A stretch of 64,000 nucleotides of DNA from Bradyrhizobium retamae. Its GTDB lineage: Bacteria > Pseudomonadota > Alphaproteobacteria > Rhizobiales > Xanthobacteraceae. Position numbers and translations under genes: made by a program. The notes beneath the pieces are model-generated. The model had not been told where the DNA came from. It ran no database searches and saw only the letters and a program-made list of their open reading frames with translations. Shown piece after piece: positions 17,548-30,272 of this stretch. Position 1 is the first letter of the stretch. Each line of letters begins with the position of its first letter. The stretch covers positions 122,079 through 186,078 of the forward strand of contig NZ_LLYA01000035.1 of the NCBI RefSeq assembly GCF_001440415.1. Reading direction: 5' to 3'.

Positions 17548-19020
17548 ATGATTCGCATTTCGACGATTTTCATCGCCATCTGCATGGTGCTGGTTGCAGC
17601 CTCCCTAGGCCTCGTCCTGCATGCGGTGGCGGGCTTCAACGGCACCGAATCCGCGATCGTGGCGCTCACCGCGCTGACCTTCCTGATCCTCTACAACGCG
17701 GTGTCGATGCGGCTGCGCGACCGCTCGGACGTCGGCGGCCAGATCGCCGATCTTTCCCGTGGCACCGCCGACCTCGCCCGTCAGGTCGCCGAATTCGGCC
17801 GCCGGCTCGCCGCCGTCGAGGGCCGCCTGGTGTCGGCGAACTCCGCAAGCTCCGACCGCATCCAGGCGGTGGTCGGCGAGATCAACGAGCTCGGCGTCCT
17901 GGTCAAGCAACTGGCCGTCTCGGTGGCGGGCCATGAGGATCTATTGGCCTCGGGCGCAGCGACCGCATCCCCCGCCCCTGCGGGCCGGCCGGATCCCGAA
18001 CCGCAGGGCGAACCGGCTGTCGCCACGGAGCAAGCCGCGCCAATCGTCGCCAAGCCCGCACCGGCTGCCGCCGCAAGGCCGGCAAGGCCTGCAATTGCCG
18101 CGGAAGCCGCTCCGCCCTCGCGCAACCAGCCGCAGCTGCTTGCCGCGGTGAAGAACGCCGTCGAGGAAAACCGGCTCGACATCTACCTGCAGCCGATGGT
18201 GACGCTGCCGCAGCGCAAGGTGCGCTTCTACGAGGCGGTGACGCGGCTGCGCGACGACAGGGATCAGATCCTCGCCGCCGATGATTTCATCCCCACTGCC
18301 GAAGCCGGCGGGCTGATCGGCAAAATCGATCACATGGTGATGTTGCGCTGTATCCAGGTGTTGCGCCGCCTGATGGTGCGCAACAAGGATGTCGGCGTGT
18401 TCTGCAACGTCTCGGCGGCGACGCTCGGCAATGCCGCCAATTTCGCGCAATGCCTCGACTTTCTGGAGGCCAATCGGGCGCTGGCGCCCTCCTTCGTGCT
18501 CGAATTCAAGCAGGCGACGTTCCGCCAGCTCCGCCCGACCGAAATCGAGAATCTCGCCGCGCTGTCGCAGCGTGGTTACCGCTTCTCGATCGACCATGTC
18601 ACCGACTTGCGGATCGAGCCGCGCGACCTCGCCGATCGCGGCGTCCGCTTCATCAAGGTGCCCGCGGCGTTGCTGCTCGACCCCAAGCAGAGCTCGACCT
18701 CGGACATCCACCCTTCCGATCTTTCCGACCTGCTCGGCCGTTTCGGCATCGACCTGATCGCCGAAAAGATCGAGGGCGAGCGCGCGGTGGTGGACCTGCT
18801 CGACTATGACGTGCGGTTTGGACAGGGCTTTCTGTTTGCGCCGCCGCGGCCGTTGCGGCCCGAAGGGGCATCTGCTACCGGCGGGGCGACAGCGAACAAG
18901 GAATCCGGTAGCCCCAATGGCCCCAGCAACCCCGTCCCCATGGCCAGCCAGGCCGCGGAACCCCCGATGCGCGCGACCGGCAATGCCGCGTTGGCGCGCC
19001 GTGCCGCGGGACCGGGTTAA
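17548..19020 (+). CDS. Membrane-anchored EAL-domain protein, probably degenerate
   Basis: A 490-residue protein with two N-terminal membrane helices (residues about 4-26 and 33-52), a coiled-coil stretch (58-135), an Ala/Pro-rich linker (136-195), and an EAL domain (about 198-435). EAL domains hydrolyse c-di-GMP. Retained features: YLQP (213-216), FYEAVTRL with the EAL glutamate at 229, FCNVSA (N287), E319, K370 and GQGFLFAPP. The canonical DDFGTG loop reads DHVTDL (349-354), so one of the two loop aspartates is histidine. It may bind rather than cleave c-di-GMP. The ATG at 17548 starts the first helix. TIGR01459 phosphatase follows 15 bp on. Confidence 0.85.
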   Translation: MIRISTIFIAICMVLVAASLGLVLHAVAGFNGTESAIVALTALTFLILYNAVSMRLRDRSDVGGQIADLSRGTADLARQVAEFGRRLAAVEGRLVSANSASSDRIQAVVGEINELGVLVKQLAVSVAGHEDLLASGAATASPAPAGRPDPEPQGEPAVATEQAAPIVAKPAPAAAARPARPAIAAEAAPPSRNQPQLLAAVKNAVEENRLDIYLQPMVTLPQRKVRFYEAVTRLRDDRDQILAADDFIPTAEAGGLIGKIDHMVMLRCIQVLRRLMVRNKDVGVFCNVSAATLGNAANFAQCLDFLEANRALAPSFVLEFKQATFRQLRPTEIENLAALSQRGYRFSIDHVTDLRIEPRDLADRGVRFIKVPAALLLDPKQSSTSDIHPSDLSDLLGRFGIDLIAEKIEGERAVVDLLDYDVRFGQGFLFAPPRPLRPEGASATGGATANKESGSPNGPSNPVPMASQAAEPPMRATGNAALARRAAGPG

Positions 19021-19035
19021 CAGGCTTCCGACATC

Positions 19036-19890
19036 ATGACCTCATTGCGCTTCGTCGAGCGGCTACGCGACCTCGTGGACGGCGTCGAGGTCGTCCTGTC
19101 CGATATTTGGGGCGTGGTGCACAACGGGCTGGAGTCCTTCCCCGAAGCCTGCGAGGCGCTGCACACCTGCCGCCAGCGCGGAGCTACCGTCATCCTGATC
19201 ACCAACGCTCCGCGGCCGGCCGATTCCGTGCAGCGCCAATTGCGCAAGCTCGGTGTCCCCGACGAAACCTATGACGCCATCGTCTCTTCCGGCGACCTGA
19301 CCCGAAGTTTCGTCGCCGATCATCCTGGCAAGAAGATATTCTGGATCGGTCCGGAGCGGGACTCCTCGATCCACCGCGGACTCGATGCCGTGATGGCGCC
19401 ACTCGAGCAGGCCGACTACATCATCTGCACCGGCCTGTTCGACGACGAAACCGAATCGGCGGAAGACTATCGCGCGATGCTGCTGCAGGCGCGCGAGCAC
19501 AAACTGCCGCTGGTCTGCGCCAATCCCGACATCGTGGTCGAACGCGGCGACCGGCTGATCTATTGCGCGGGCGCGATCGCCGAGCTTTATCGCGAGCTCG
19601 GCGGCGAGGCGATCTTCTACGGCAAGCCGCACCGGCCGATCTACGAGCGCGCGATGGCGCTCGCCGCCGAGCGCCGCGGCCATTTGGCACCGCTCGACCG
19701 CGTGCTGGCAATCGGAGATTCGGTTCGGACCGACCTCACCGGCGCGCACGGCTTCGGGATCGATTGTCTTTTCCTTACCCGCGGCATCCATTCGGAAGAA
19801 TTCGAGGGCATCGACCAGCTCGACCCGGCCTCGGTGAAGGAGCTGTTCGGACATCCACCCCGCGCGCTGATGCGGGAGCTGCGGTGGTAG
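19036..19890 (+). CDS. TIGR01459-family HAD-superfamily hydrolase
   Basis: A 284-residue cytoplasmic HAD phosphatase of the NagD-like class II branch, the subgroup annotated as TIGR01459 in alphaproteobacteria. HAD motif I is VVLSDIWGVVHNG (nucleophile Asp, with the general-acid Asp position occupied by tryptophan's neighbour as in this subgroup), motif II LITNAPR, motif III lysine in FYGKPHRPIYERA and motif IV GDSVRTDLTGAHGFGI. Substrate unknown; NagD relatives act on sugar phosphates or nucleotides. It follows the EAL gene by 15 bp, so the two are probably co-transcribed. Confidence 0.88.
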   Translation: MTSLRFVERLRDLVDGVEVVLSDIWGVVHNGLESFPEACEALHTCRQRGATVILITNAPRPADSVQRQLRKLGVPDETYDAIVSSGDLTRSFVADHPGKKIFWIGPERDSSIHRGLDAVMAPLEQADYIICTGLFDDETESAEDYRAMLLQAREHKLPLVCANPDIVVERGDRLIYCAGAIAELYRELGGEAIFYGKPHRPIYERAMALAAERRGHLAPLDRVLAIGDSVRTDLTGAHGFGIDCLFLTRGIHSEEFEGIDQLDPASVKELFGHPPRALMRELRW

Positions 19891-20057
19891 GTGCATCGCT
19901 GCACCGGACTCAAAATTGCGAAAACAACCCCATGCAAAGTAGGAATGGGCCTTACATCATCTGAAAACGCAAGACCTGGTAGGGCTCATGAGAGCGCAGC
20001 ATGCCCGGGATTGGGCCGGGCATTACGAGAATGGGAGCGAGCTGGAGACCAGGCGCC
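19891..20057. terminator. Convergent intergenic region with bidirectional hairpin
   Basis: Between the HAD gene and the minus-strand cheY. A GC-rich palindrome ATGCCCGG-N7-CCGGGCAT-like hairpin (20001-20023) could stop both transcripts, though no long T tract follows. The stretch at about 19905-19935 looks like a fragment of a dispersed repeat. No gene seen. Confidence 0.45.
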
Positions 20058-20453
20058 TTACGCCGTCGCCATGTCCGGGAAGACCGCCTCGATCTTGGTC
20101 TTCAGCGTCGCCGCGTTGAACGGCTTGACGATGTAGTTGTTCACGCCGGCCTTCTTGGCGGCAATCACGTTCTCGGTCTTGGATTCCGCCGTGATCATGA
20201 TGAAGGGGGTGGTGGCGAGATTGGGGTCGGCACGGACTTCCTTGAGCAGGTCGTAGCCGGTCATCGGCTCCATGTTCCAGTCCGAGATCACCAGTCCGTA
20301 TTTCTTGCTGCGCATCTTGTTCAGCGCGGCCGAGCCGTCGCTGGCGTCGTCGATGTTGTCGAAGCCGAGCTGCTTCAAAAGATTTCGGATGATGCGGATC
20401 ATGGTGCTGTAGTCATCAACCACCAGAACCGGCATGGACAAATCAACCGCCAT
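20058..20453 (-). CDS. cheY: Single-domain response regulator, CheY
   Basis: A 131-residue stand-alone receiver with strong CheY character along its whole length: acidic pocket D13/D14 (LVVDDYSTMIRIIRNLLKQL), phospho-acceptor D58 (VISDWNMEPMTG), T88 (MITAESKTEN) and K110 (NYIVKPF). CheY-P normally binds FliM at the flagellar switch. No chemotaxis kinase or flagellar gene lies nearby, so it is an orphan. A CheZ phosphatase that could dephosphorylate it is encoded at 59.9 kb. The ATG at 20453 follows GGGGAAAAG. It is divergent from ribF. Confidence 0.9.
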   Translation of the reverse strand: MAVDLSMPVLVVDDYSTMIRIIRNLLKQLGFDNIDDASDGSAALNKMRSKKYGLVISDWNMEPMTGYDLLKEVRADPNLATTPFIMITAESKTENVIAAKKAGVNNYIVKPFNAATLKTKIEAVFPDMATA

Positions 20454-20664
20454 CTTTTCCCCCACTCGACGCTTTACGCCACAAAATACCGACAGGCCTG
20501 CGCGGCCCGCAGTCCTCCCCAAACCTCTAGCATCAGCCGTTAAACAGCCCGTTAACCGGACGACACCGGATTGCATCCGTTTTGGCCCGACCCACCCGGC
20601 TTGACTTCGACGGCGGCGCCGCGTCACCGTCCGGCCGCCTTCACCGAGACCAAGAATCCCTGAA

Positions 20665-21648
20665 ATGACAACTGGTTTTACCGTTATCCGAGACGCCACC
20701 CCTGCCGCCGACATCCCCCGCGGGGCGGTGGTCGCGATGGGCAATTTCGACGGCGTCCATCTGGGCCACCGGGCCGTGATTGACGCGGCCTTGCGGATGG
20801 GCCACGCCCACGGCAAGCCGGCCTTTGCCATCACTTTCGAGCCGCATCCGCGCAGCTTTTTCAGCCCGAACAGCCCCCAGTTCCGCCTCTCCGACGAGAC
20901 CAACAAGCTGCGGCTGCTGGCCGGAACGGGGCTGAACGGCGCGGTCGTAATGACCTTCGACAAGACCCGCGCCGGAACCTCGGCGCAAGATTTCATTCAC
21001 CATGACCTGATCGGGCGGCTCGGCGTCAGCGGCATTGCCGTCGGCTACGATTTTCATTTCGGCAAGGGCCGGGCCGGCTCGCCGAGCCTGTTGGTCAGCG
21101 AGGGGCCGCGGCTCGGCATCGAGGTCGACGTCCAGGCCCATGTCGATATCGAGGAGCGGCCGGTGTCCTCCAGCGCGATCCGCATGGCGTTGGCGGAGGG
21201 CCAGATCGACGAAGCCACCGCCATGCTGGGCGGGCCGTGGTTCGTCAGCGGCGCGGTGATCCATGGCGAGAAGCGCGGCCGCGACCTCGGATACCCCACC
21301 GCCAACATCCGCCTCGACAAGAATTGCAGCCTCAAGCATGGCATCTATGCAGTGCGGGTCGGCCGCGGGCAAGGAAAGGATCACGAGCGCTTCGACGCCG
21401 TCGCAAGCTTCGGCCGCCGCCCGACTTTCGACAACGGCGCCCCGCTCTTGGAAGTGTTCCTGTTCGACTTCAAGGGCGACCTCTATGGCGCGGTGCTCGA
21501 TGTCGCCTTCATCGGCTTCATCCGGGACGAACTTAAATTCGACTCGATCGACGCGTTGATCCGGCAGATGGACGACGACACCGCGCGCGCCCGCGCGCGG
21601 CTGGCTGCCGCGCCGGATGCGTTTCCCAAGCTTGGAGTGATCGGTTGA
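20665..21648 (+). CDS. ribF: Bifunctional riboflavin kinase / FAD synthetase
   Basis: Makes FMN and FAD from riboflavin in two ATP-dependent steps. 327 residues, the usual length. The N-terminal nucleotidyltransferase has AMGNFDGVHLGHRAVI (the HxGH-type motif), FEPHPRSFF and GYDFHFGKGRAGS followed by SSSAIR. The C-terminal flavokinase has GEKRGRDLGYPTANI and the NGAPLLEVFLFDF block. Its stop overlaps the maa start by 4 bp. The ATG at 20665 begins MTTGFTVIRD. Confidence 0.96.
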   Translation: MTTGFTVIRDATPAADIPRGAVVAMGNFDGVHLGHRAVIDAALRMGHAHGKPAFAITFEPHPRSFFSPNSPQFRLSDETNKLRLLAGTGLNGAVVMTFDKTRAGTSAQDFIHHDLIGRLGVSGIAVGYDFHFGKGRAGSPSLLVSEGPRLGIEVDVQAHVDIEERPVSSSAIRMALAEGQIDEATAMLGGPWFVSGAVIHGEKRGRDLGYPTANIRLDKNCSLKHGIYAVRVGRGQGKDHERFDAVASFGRRPTFDNGAPLLEVFLFDFKGDLYGAVLDVAFIGFIRDELKFDSIDALIRQMDDDTARARARLAAAPDAFPKLGVIG

Positions 21649-22199
21649 GCAAGACCGAAAAGCAAAAGATGCTCGCCGGCGAACTCTATCGCCCTGGCGA
21701 TCCCGAATTGCAGGCGGATGCCGCCGCCAACAAGGCCTGGCTCGCGCGCTACAATGCGGCGCTGGCTGCGCCTGTGTCGGAGCGGCATACGCTGCTATCG
21801 GCCCATTTCGGCCGTGTCGGCACCGGAGCTGTGATCCGTCCGCCGTTCTTTTGCGACTATGGCTACAATATCCGGCTCGGCGACGAAGTGTTTCTCAACT
21901 TCAACTGCGTCATCCTCGACGTGGTCGATGTGACGATTGGCGACCGCACCCAGATCGGACCGGCGGCGCAAATCTACGCCGCCGACCACCCGCGCGACGC
22001 CGAAACGCGGCGAACCGGCCTCGAATTCGGCCGTCCGGTGCGAATCGGCAGCGATGTCTGGATCGGTGGCGGCGCCATCATCCTCCCCGGCGTCACAATC
22101 GGCGACGGCGCCGTGATCGGCGCCGGCAGCGTGGTCACGCGGGATGTCGGCCCGGGCGTGATCGTCGCCGGAAACCCGGCCCGGTCGCGGCAGGGCTGA
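21645..22199 (+). CDS. Sugar O-acetyltransferase (Maa/NodL/LacA type)
   Basis: A 184-residue left-handed beta-helix acetyltransferase using acetyl-CoA. The family N-terminus KQKMLAGELYRPGDPELQAD is present, then hexapeptide repeats (IGDRTQIGPAAQIY, VRIGSDVWIGGGAIILPGVTIGDGAVIGAGSVVT) and the catalytic histidine in AADHPRD. The TTG start at 21645 overlaps the ribF stop, with TTGGAG upstream; it matches the family's usual start. The acceptor may be maltose, galactoside or another sugar. Linkage to ribF implies co-transcription, not a shared pathway. Confidence 0.88.
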   Translation: MSKTEKQKMLAGELYRPGDPELQADAAANKAWLARYNAALAAPVSERHTLLSAHFGRVGTGAVIRPPFFCDYGYNIRLGDEVFLNFNCVILDVVDVTIGDRTQIGPAAQIYAADHPRDAETRRTGLEFGRPVRIGSDVWIGGGAIILPGVTIGDGAVIGAGSVVTRDVGPGVIVAGNPARSRQG

Positions 22200-22391
22200 C
22201 AGTCCGCCGCCAGCAGGCTTTGCGATTTTCCCGGCTGGCTGCTATGGAAAGCCCCATGTTTGCGCGGTGCACCATCAGCATTAGGAGCCCGGCTTCCGCC
22301 TGAGCGTTCGCTCGGCGCAAGACCGGGATTTCCTGTTTCAGCCGCTACTCCCCAGCGTTTCCGCGCCGTCTTCGAGCCAACCAGAGCATTC

Positions 22392-25913
<3,522 letters not shown>

Positions 25914-26432
25914 GTGTCCGGCAAGGAGCGCTTCGTAACCCCTCACCTTCGCGCTGGCGTCATGGTCGCGGTCGCGACGCTGGTGATCGACCAGGCCTCG
26001 AAGCTGTGGCTGCTCTACGTATTTGACCTCGCCAATCGCGGCGCGGTCAGGGTCACGCCGTTCTTCGACCTGGTGCTGGCCTGGAACATCGGGATCAGCT
26101 TTGGCTGGTTCCAGAGCGATAATCAGTTCGCCCAGCTCGCGCTGATGGCAATCAAGGCAATTGCGGTGATCGTGCTGGGGATCTGGATGGCACGCTCCAG
26201 CACGCGTCTGGCGACGGTGGCGCTCGGCCTGATCATCGGCGGCGCCGCCGGCAACGGCATCGACCGATTCGTGCACGGCGCGGTGGTCGATTTCGCCCTG
26301 TTCCACATCGAGATCGGGGGAAAAACCTTCAATTGGTATGTGTTTAACCTTGCGGATGTGGCCATTGTTGCCGGGGTGGCGGCCCTATTGTATGACTCGT
26401 TTCTGGGGGTACCCGCCGCAAAAGCGCCCTGA
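25914..26432 (+). CDS. lspA: Lipoprotein signal peptidase (prolipoprotein signal peptidase II)
   Basis: An inner-membrane aspartyl protease that removes signal peptides from diacylated prolipoproteins. 172 residues with four membrane helices. Catalytic aspartates are D126 (GAVVDF) and D148 (FNLADVAI), with the conserved GNGIDRF loop. The start is a GTG placed directly after the ileS stop codon, giving tight coupling; ileS-lspA is a common bacterial order. A lipoprotein substrate candidate is encoded at 60.7 kb. Confidence 0.95.
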   Translation: MSGKERFVTPHLRAGVMVAVATLVIDQASKLWLLYVFDLANRGAVRVTPFFDLVLAWNIGISFGWFQSDNQFAQLALMAIKAIAVIVLGIWMARSSTRLATVALGLIIGGAAGNGIDRFVHGAVVDFALFHIEIGGKTFNWYVFNLADVAIVAGVAALLYDSFLGVPAAKAP

Positions 26433-26526
26433 TCCCGGCCGATACGACCCGTGCGGTCTGGAGCCGTTAGGCCCCTTAAGCCCGGCCCCCCCGCGTGTTG
26501 CAGAAATTGTGAATGGGAACAGCGCG

Positions 26527-27240
26527 ATGCGCGAGACCGAAGCCCGCTTCTGGATGATGCAGACCAGCTCGCTGACCCGGGCGCTGCGGTTCGCCGCCAT
26601 CGCCCTCGGCATAGGTCTCGTGATGGCTGCTGGCCCCGTGCGCGCGGCTGACGACGAGGACGAAGACGACAAGACCTTCGAGGAAAAGATCATCGAAGGC
26701 ATCATGCGCGGCCTTGGCGGCACCAACATGGAAAATCGCGGCATCGATTACCGCGAGCGCTCCCCGCTGGTCGTTCCACCCAAGCTCGATTTGCCGCCGC
26801 CGGCCGCGGCCGCAGCCGACGCGACGGCGCCGAACTGGCCAAAGGATCCCGACGAGCAGCGCCGCAGGGCGGCGATTGCGGCACGCAAGAAAGAGAACAA
26901 GGACCCGCGTGAGGCGGCCCGCATCCTGACGCCGGCCGAACTTGCGGTGGGCAAGACCGCGGCGTCCTCGCGCAAGGACAACGATCCGGTGCAGCCCGGG
27001 ACCACGAACTACAACCCGATCCTGAGCCCGTCGCAGCTCGGCTATAACGGCGGCTTCAGCGGCCTGTTCGGCGGAAACAAGACCGAGACGGCTCCCTTCA
27101 AGGGTGAGCCGACGCGGGAATCGCTGACCCAGCCTCCGCCCGGCTACCAGACGCCGTCATCAAATTTTGCTTACGGCACGGGACCAAAGGAATCGCTCAA
27201 TAAGGAATACAATCCGGCCCAGGGCAAGTATGGCGAATAG
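26527..27240 (+). CDS. Secreted or envelope protein of unknown function, Pro/Ala-rich (237 aa)
   Basis: A 237-residue protein with an N-terminal hydrophobic signal (LRFAAIALGIGLVMAAGPVRAA) and then an acidic patch (DDEDEDDKTFEEKI). A short conserved-looking helix (IIEGIMRGLGGTNMENRGIDYRERSPLVVPP) is followed by a long low-complexity Pro/Ala/Asn region ending NPAQGKYGE. The ATG at 26527 is used; an ATG at 26554 would give a shorter signal peptide. It lies 94 bp after lspA. I do not recognise a family. Possibly a periplasmic scaffold protein. Confidence 0.75.
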   Translation: MRETEARFWMMQTSSLTRALRFAAIALGIGLVMAAGPVRAADDEDEDDKTFEEKIIEGIMRGLGGTNMENRGIDYRERSPLVVPPKLDLPPPAAAAADATAPNWPKDPDEQRRRAAIAARKKENKDPREAARILTPAELAVGKTAASSRKDNDPVQPGTTNYNPILSPSQLGYNGGFSGLFGGNKTETAPFKGEPTRESLTQPPPGYQTPSSNFAYGTGPKESLNKEYNPAQGKYGE

Positions 27241-27397
27241 TTAAGTTCATCTCTCGCCTTCGTGACGATTGCCGGAGCCGGGCGCGGTGTACGATGCCGC
27301 CGTTTGATCCCGGTTTTATCGGGTTACTTCTAACATTTGCGCGAATTCGTTTCGCAGGGCCGGTAACCAGCTTTGCGGAACAAGCGCCAGATAGGCC

Positions 27398-28789
27398 ATG
27401 ATGTCCTCACACCGTCTTGCCGTTTCTCTCGCTATAGCCCTCATCTCAACGTTTGCTTTCTCCGCCGGCAGCGCACTCGCCCAGACCACGGTCACGTCGG
27501 AACGTCCGGCCAGCTTCACCCTCGACAACGGCCTGCAAGTCGTGGTGATCCCGGATCATCGCACGCCCGTCGTCACGCAGATGATGTGGTACAAGGTCGG
27601 CTCCGCCGACGAGACGCCGGGCAAATCCGGACTGGCGCACTTCCTCGAACATCTGATGTTCAAGGGGACCGCGAAACATCCCGCCGGTGAATTTTCGCAG
27701 ACCGTGCTGCGGATCGGCGGCAATGAGAACGCCTTCACCTCACTCGATTACACCGGCTATTTCCAGCGCGTGCCGCGCGAGCAGTTGGCGAAAATGATGG
27801 ATTTCGAGGCCGACCGCATGACCGGCCTCATCCTCAAGGATGAGAACGTGCTTCCCGAGCGCGATGTCGTGCTCGAGGAATTCAACATGCGGGTCGCCAA
27901 CAATCCGGACGCCCGGCTCACCGAGCAGATCATGGCGGCGCTATATCTCAACCATCCCTATGGCCGCCCCGTGATCGGCTGGCGCCAGGAAATCGAGAAG
28001 CTCGACCGCGAGGATGCGCTGGCGTTCTACAAGCGCTTCTATGCACCGAACAACGCGATCCTGGTGATCGCGGGCGACGTCGATGCCAAGGAGGTCCAAG
28101 CGATGGTCGAGAAGGCCTATGGCGGCATCCCGGCGCAGCCGGCCATTGCCGCGCAACGAATCCGCCCGCAAGAGCCGGTGCCGGCGGCACCGCGCACGGT
28201 GACGCTATCCGACCCGCGCGTCGAACAGACCAGCCTGCGGCGCTATTATCTCGTCCCCTCTTCCACGACCGCGGCGGCCGGCGAAGGCCCGGCGCTCGAC
28301 GTGCTCGCGCAACTGATGGGCGGCGGCTCCAACTCCTATCTCTATCGCGCACTGGTAATCGACCGTCAGCTCGCGATCAACGCCGGTGCCGGTTACCAGG
28401 GCACCGCGCTGGATCCCTCGCAGTTCTCGATCTCGGTTTCGCCAAAGCCCGGCGTGGAATTTTCGCAAATCGAGCAGGTGATCGACGGCGTGATCGCGGA
28501 GGTCATCCAGAACCCGGCCCGCGCCGAGGATCTCGAGCGGGTCAAGACCCAGTTGATTGCGGAAGCGATCTACGCCCAGGACAACCAGGCCACCCTGGCG
28601 CGCTGGTATGGCGGCGCGCTGACCACGGGGCTTTCCATCGATGATATCAGGAGCTGGCCGGACCGGATTCGCGCCGTCACCGCCGAGCAGGTCCGTGACG
28701 CCGCGCAGAAATGGCTCGACAAGAAACGGTCGGTGACGGGCTATCTGATCAAGGATACCGCGCAAAAACGCGAGGAGAAGCGCTCGTGA
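27398..28789 (+). CDS. M16-family zinc metalloprotease, active subunit
   Basis: A 463-residue pitrilysin/insulinase-family peptidase with signal peptide (FAFSAGSALAQ), so exported to the periplasm. The inverted zinc motif HxxEH is intact at H81-E84-H85 (GLAHFLEHLMFKGT), with the downstream third-ligand glutamate region VVLEEFNMRVANNPDAR. Both the M16 and the M16C domain (YYLVPSSTTAAAGEGPALDVLAQLMGGGSNSYLYRAL) are visible. It overlaps the next gene, a related protein without the zinc motif, by 4 bp. The two probably form a heterodimeric peptidase of short peptides. Confidence 0.92.
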   Translation: MMSSHRLAVSLAIALISTFAFSAGSALAQTTVTSERPASFTLDNGLQVVVIPDHRTPVVTQMMWYKVGSADETPGKSGLAHFLEHLMFKGTAKHPAGEFSQTVLRIGGNENAFTSLDYTGYFQRVPREQLAKMMDFEADRMTGLILKDENVLPERDVVLEEFNMRVANNPDARLTEQIMAALYLNHPYGRPVIGWRQEIEKLDREDALAFYKRFYAPNNAILVIAGDVDAKEVQAMVEKAYGGIPAQPAIAAQRIRPQEPVPAAPRTVTLSDPRVEQTSLRRYYLVPSSTTAAAGEGPALDVLAQLMGGGSNSYLYRALVIDRQLAINAGAGYQGTALDPSQFSISVSPKPGVEFSQIEQVIDGVIAEVIQNPARAEDLERVKTQLIAEAIYAQDNQATLARWYGGALTTGLSIDDIRSWPDRIRAVTAEQVRDAAQKWLDKKRSVTGYLIKDTAQKREEKRS

Positions 28790-30156
28790 TCCGTTTTTCG
28801 ATTCCCACGCAGCGCCTCGCATCCGCCCTGATCGCCAGCGCCGTCCTGCTGTTGCTGGCGGCGAGCCCGTCGCACGCCGCAGCCAAGATCCAGCGGCTGG
28901 TCTCGCCTGGCGGCATCGAGGCCTGGTTCGTGCAGGACGCCACCGTGCCGCTGATAGCGATGGAATACGCCTTCGCCGGCGGCGCCGCCCAGGATCCGGC
29001 CGGCAAGTCCGGCGTCGGCAACATGGTCGCCAGCCTGCTCGATGAAGGCTCCGGCGATCTCGATTCCAAAACCTTCCACGAGCGGCTTGAGCGCCGCGCC
29101 ATCGAGCTGAGCTTCTCGTCGACCAGGGATTATTTCCGCGGCTCGCTGCGCATGCTCAAGGACAACAAGGACGAAGCTTTCGGCCTGCTCCATCTGGCGC
29201 TGACCTCGCCGCGTTTCGATGCCGCCGACGTCGAGCGCATTCGCGCGCAGGTGCTCTCCGGGCTGCGCCGCGACACCACCAACCCGACGTCGCTGGCGAC
29301 CCGTAAATTCCTGGAAGTCGCCTTTGGCGATCATCCCTACGGCCGACAGGCCAACGGTACCCTCGACAGCGTGCCGAAGATCGATGTCGCCGACATGAAG
29401 GACTACGTCCGCCGCGTGATTGCGAAGGATAACTTGCGGATCGCCGTGGTCGGCGACGTCGATGCCGACACGCTCGGCAAGCTCCTTGACAAGACGTTCG
29501 GCGGACTGCCGGCCAAGGCCAGCCTCACGCCGATCGCCGAGGTCGAAGCCACCAAGCCGCCGCAGCGCGCCTTCGTGCCGCTCGACGTGCCGCAGACCGT
29601 GGTGACGTTCGGCGGCCCCGGCATTCGCCGCCACGATCCGAATTTCATGGCCGCCTATGTCGTGAACCACATCCTCGGCGGCGGCGGGCTGTCATCGCGC
29701 CTCTACAAGGAGGTGCGCGAAAAGCGCGGCCTTGCCTATTCCGTTTATGAATCCCTGCTCTGGATGGATCGCTCGGCGCTATTCATCGGCAATACCGGCA
29801 CCCGCGCCGACCGCGCCGGCGAGACGGTGGACGCAATCGAGAAGGAAATCCGCCGCATCGCCGAGGAAGGCCCGACCCAGAAGGAACTGGACGAGGCCAA
29901 GTCGTACCTCAAGGGCTCGCAGATGCTGGCGCTCGACACCTCTTCGAAGCTGGCGCAGGCGCTGCTGCAATACCAACTCGACAAGCTGCCGATCGATTAC
30001 ATCGAGAAGCGCAATGCCCTCGTCGACGCCGTCACGCTGGACGACGCCAAAAAGGCGGCGCAGAAGCTGTGGGGCCAGGGTCTGCTCACCGTGATCGTCG
30101 GCCGCGCCCCGCAAGCCGCTGCGCAGCCCGCCGCGGCGCCGGCGAGAGCGAATTAG
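28786..30156 (+). CDS. M16-family protein, non-catalytic partner subunit
   Basis: A 456-residue exported M16 homologue (signal SAVLLLLAASPSHAAAK) whose zinc-motif position reads GVGNMVASLLDEG, with no HxxEH. It is expected to be catalytically silent. The C-terminal half keeps the family's R/Y block (GGGGLSSRLYKEVREKRGLAYSVYESLLW) that contacts substrate in two-subunit M16 peptidases such as mitochondrial MPP. The start is GTG at 28786, with GGAGAAG upstream, overlapping the preceding active subunit's stop. Translational coupling suggests equal amounts of both. Confidence 0.9.
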   Translation: MIRFSIPTQRLASALIASAVLLLLAASPSHAAAKIQRLVSPGGIEAWFVQDATVPLIAMEYAFAGGAAQDPAGKSGVGNMVASLLDEGSGDLDSKTFHERLERRAIELSFSSTRDYFRGSLRMLKDNKDEAFGLLHLALTSPRFDAADVERIRAQVLSGLRRDTTNPTSLATRKFLEVAFGDHPYGRQANGTLDSVPKIDVADMKDYVRRVIAKDNLRIAVVGDVDADTLGKLLDKTFGGLPAKASLTPIAEVEATKPPQRAFVPLDVPQTVVTFGGPGIRRHDPNFMAAYVVNHILGGGGLSSRLYKEVREKRGLAYSVYESLLWMDRSALFIGNTGTRADRAGETVDAIEKEIRRIAEEGPTQKELDEAKSYLKGSQMLALDTSSKLAQALLQYQLDKLPIDYIEKRNALVDAVTLDDAKKAAQKLWGQGLLTVIVGRAPQAAAQPAAAPARAN

Positions 30157-30174
30157 CCCTCCCCTTTCTCCGCC

Positions 30175-30256
30175 GTCATGGCCGGGCTTGTCCCGGCCAT
30201 CCACGTTTTCTATACGCTGATAAGTCGTGGATGCCCGGGACAAGCCCGGGCATGAC
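30175..30256. repeat. Dispersed palindromic element between M16 genes and arfB
   Basis: Long inverted arms (GTCATGGCCGGGCTTGTCCC ... and ... GGGACAAGCCCGGGCATGAC) around a short centre with CATCCACG/CGTGGATG. It is the same kind of element as those at 8136 and 61952, and could serve as a terminator for the M16 operon. Confidence 0.75.
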
Positions 30257-30272
30257 GATCTTTGGTGCCGCC

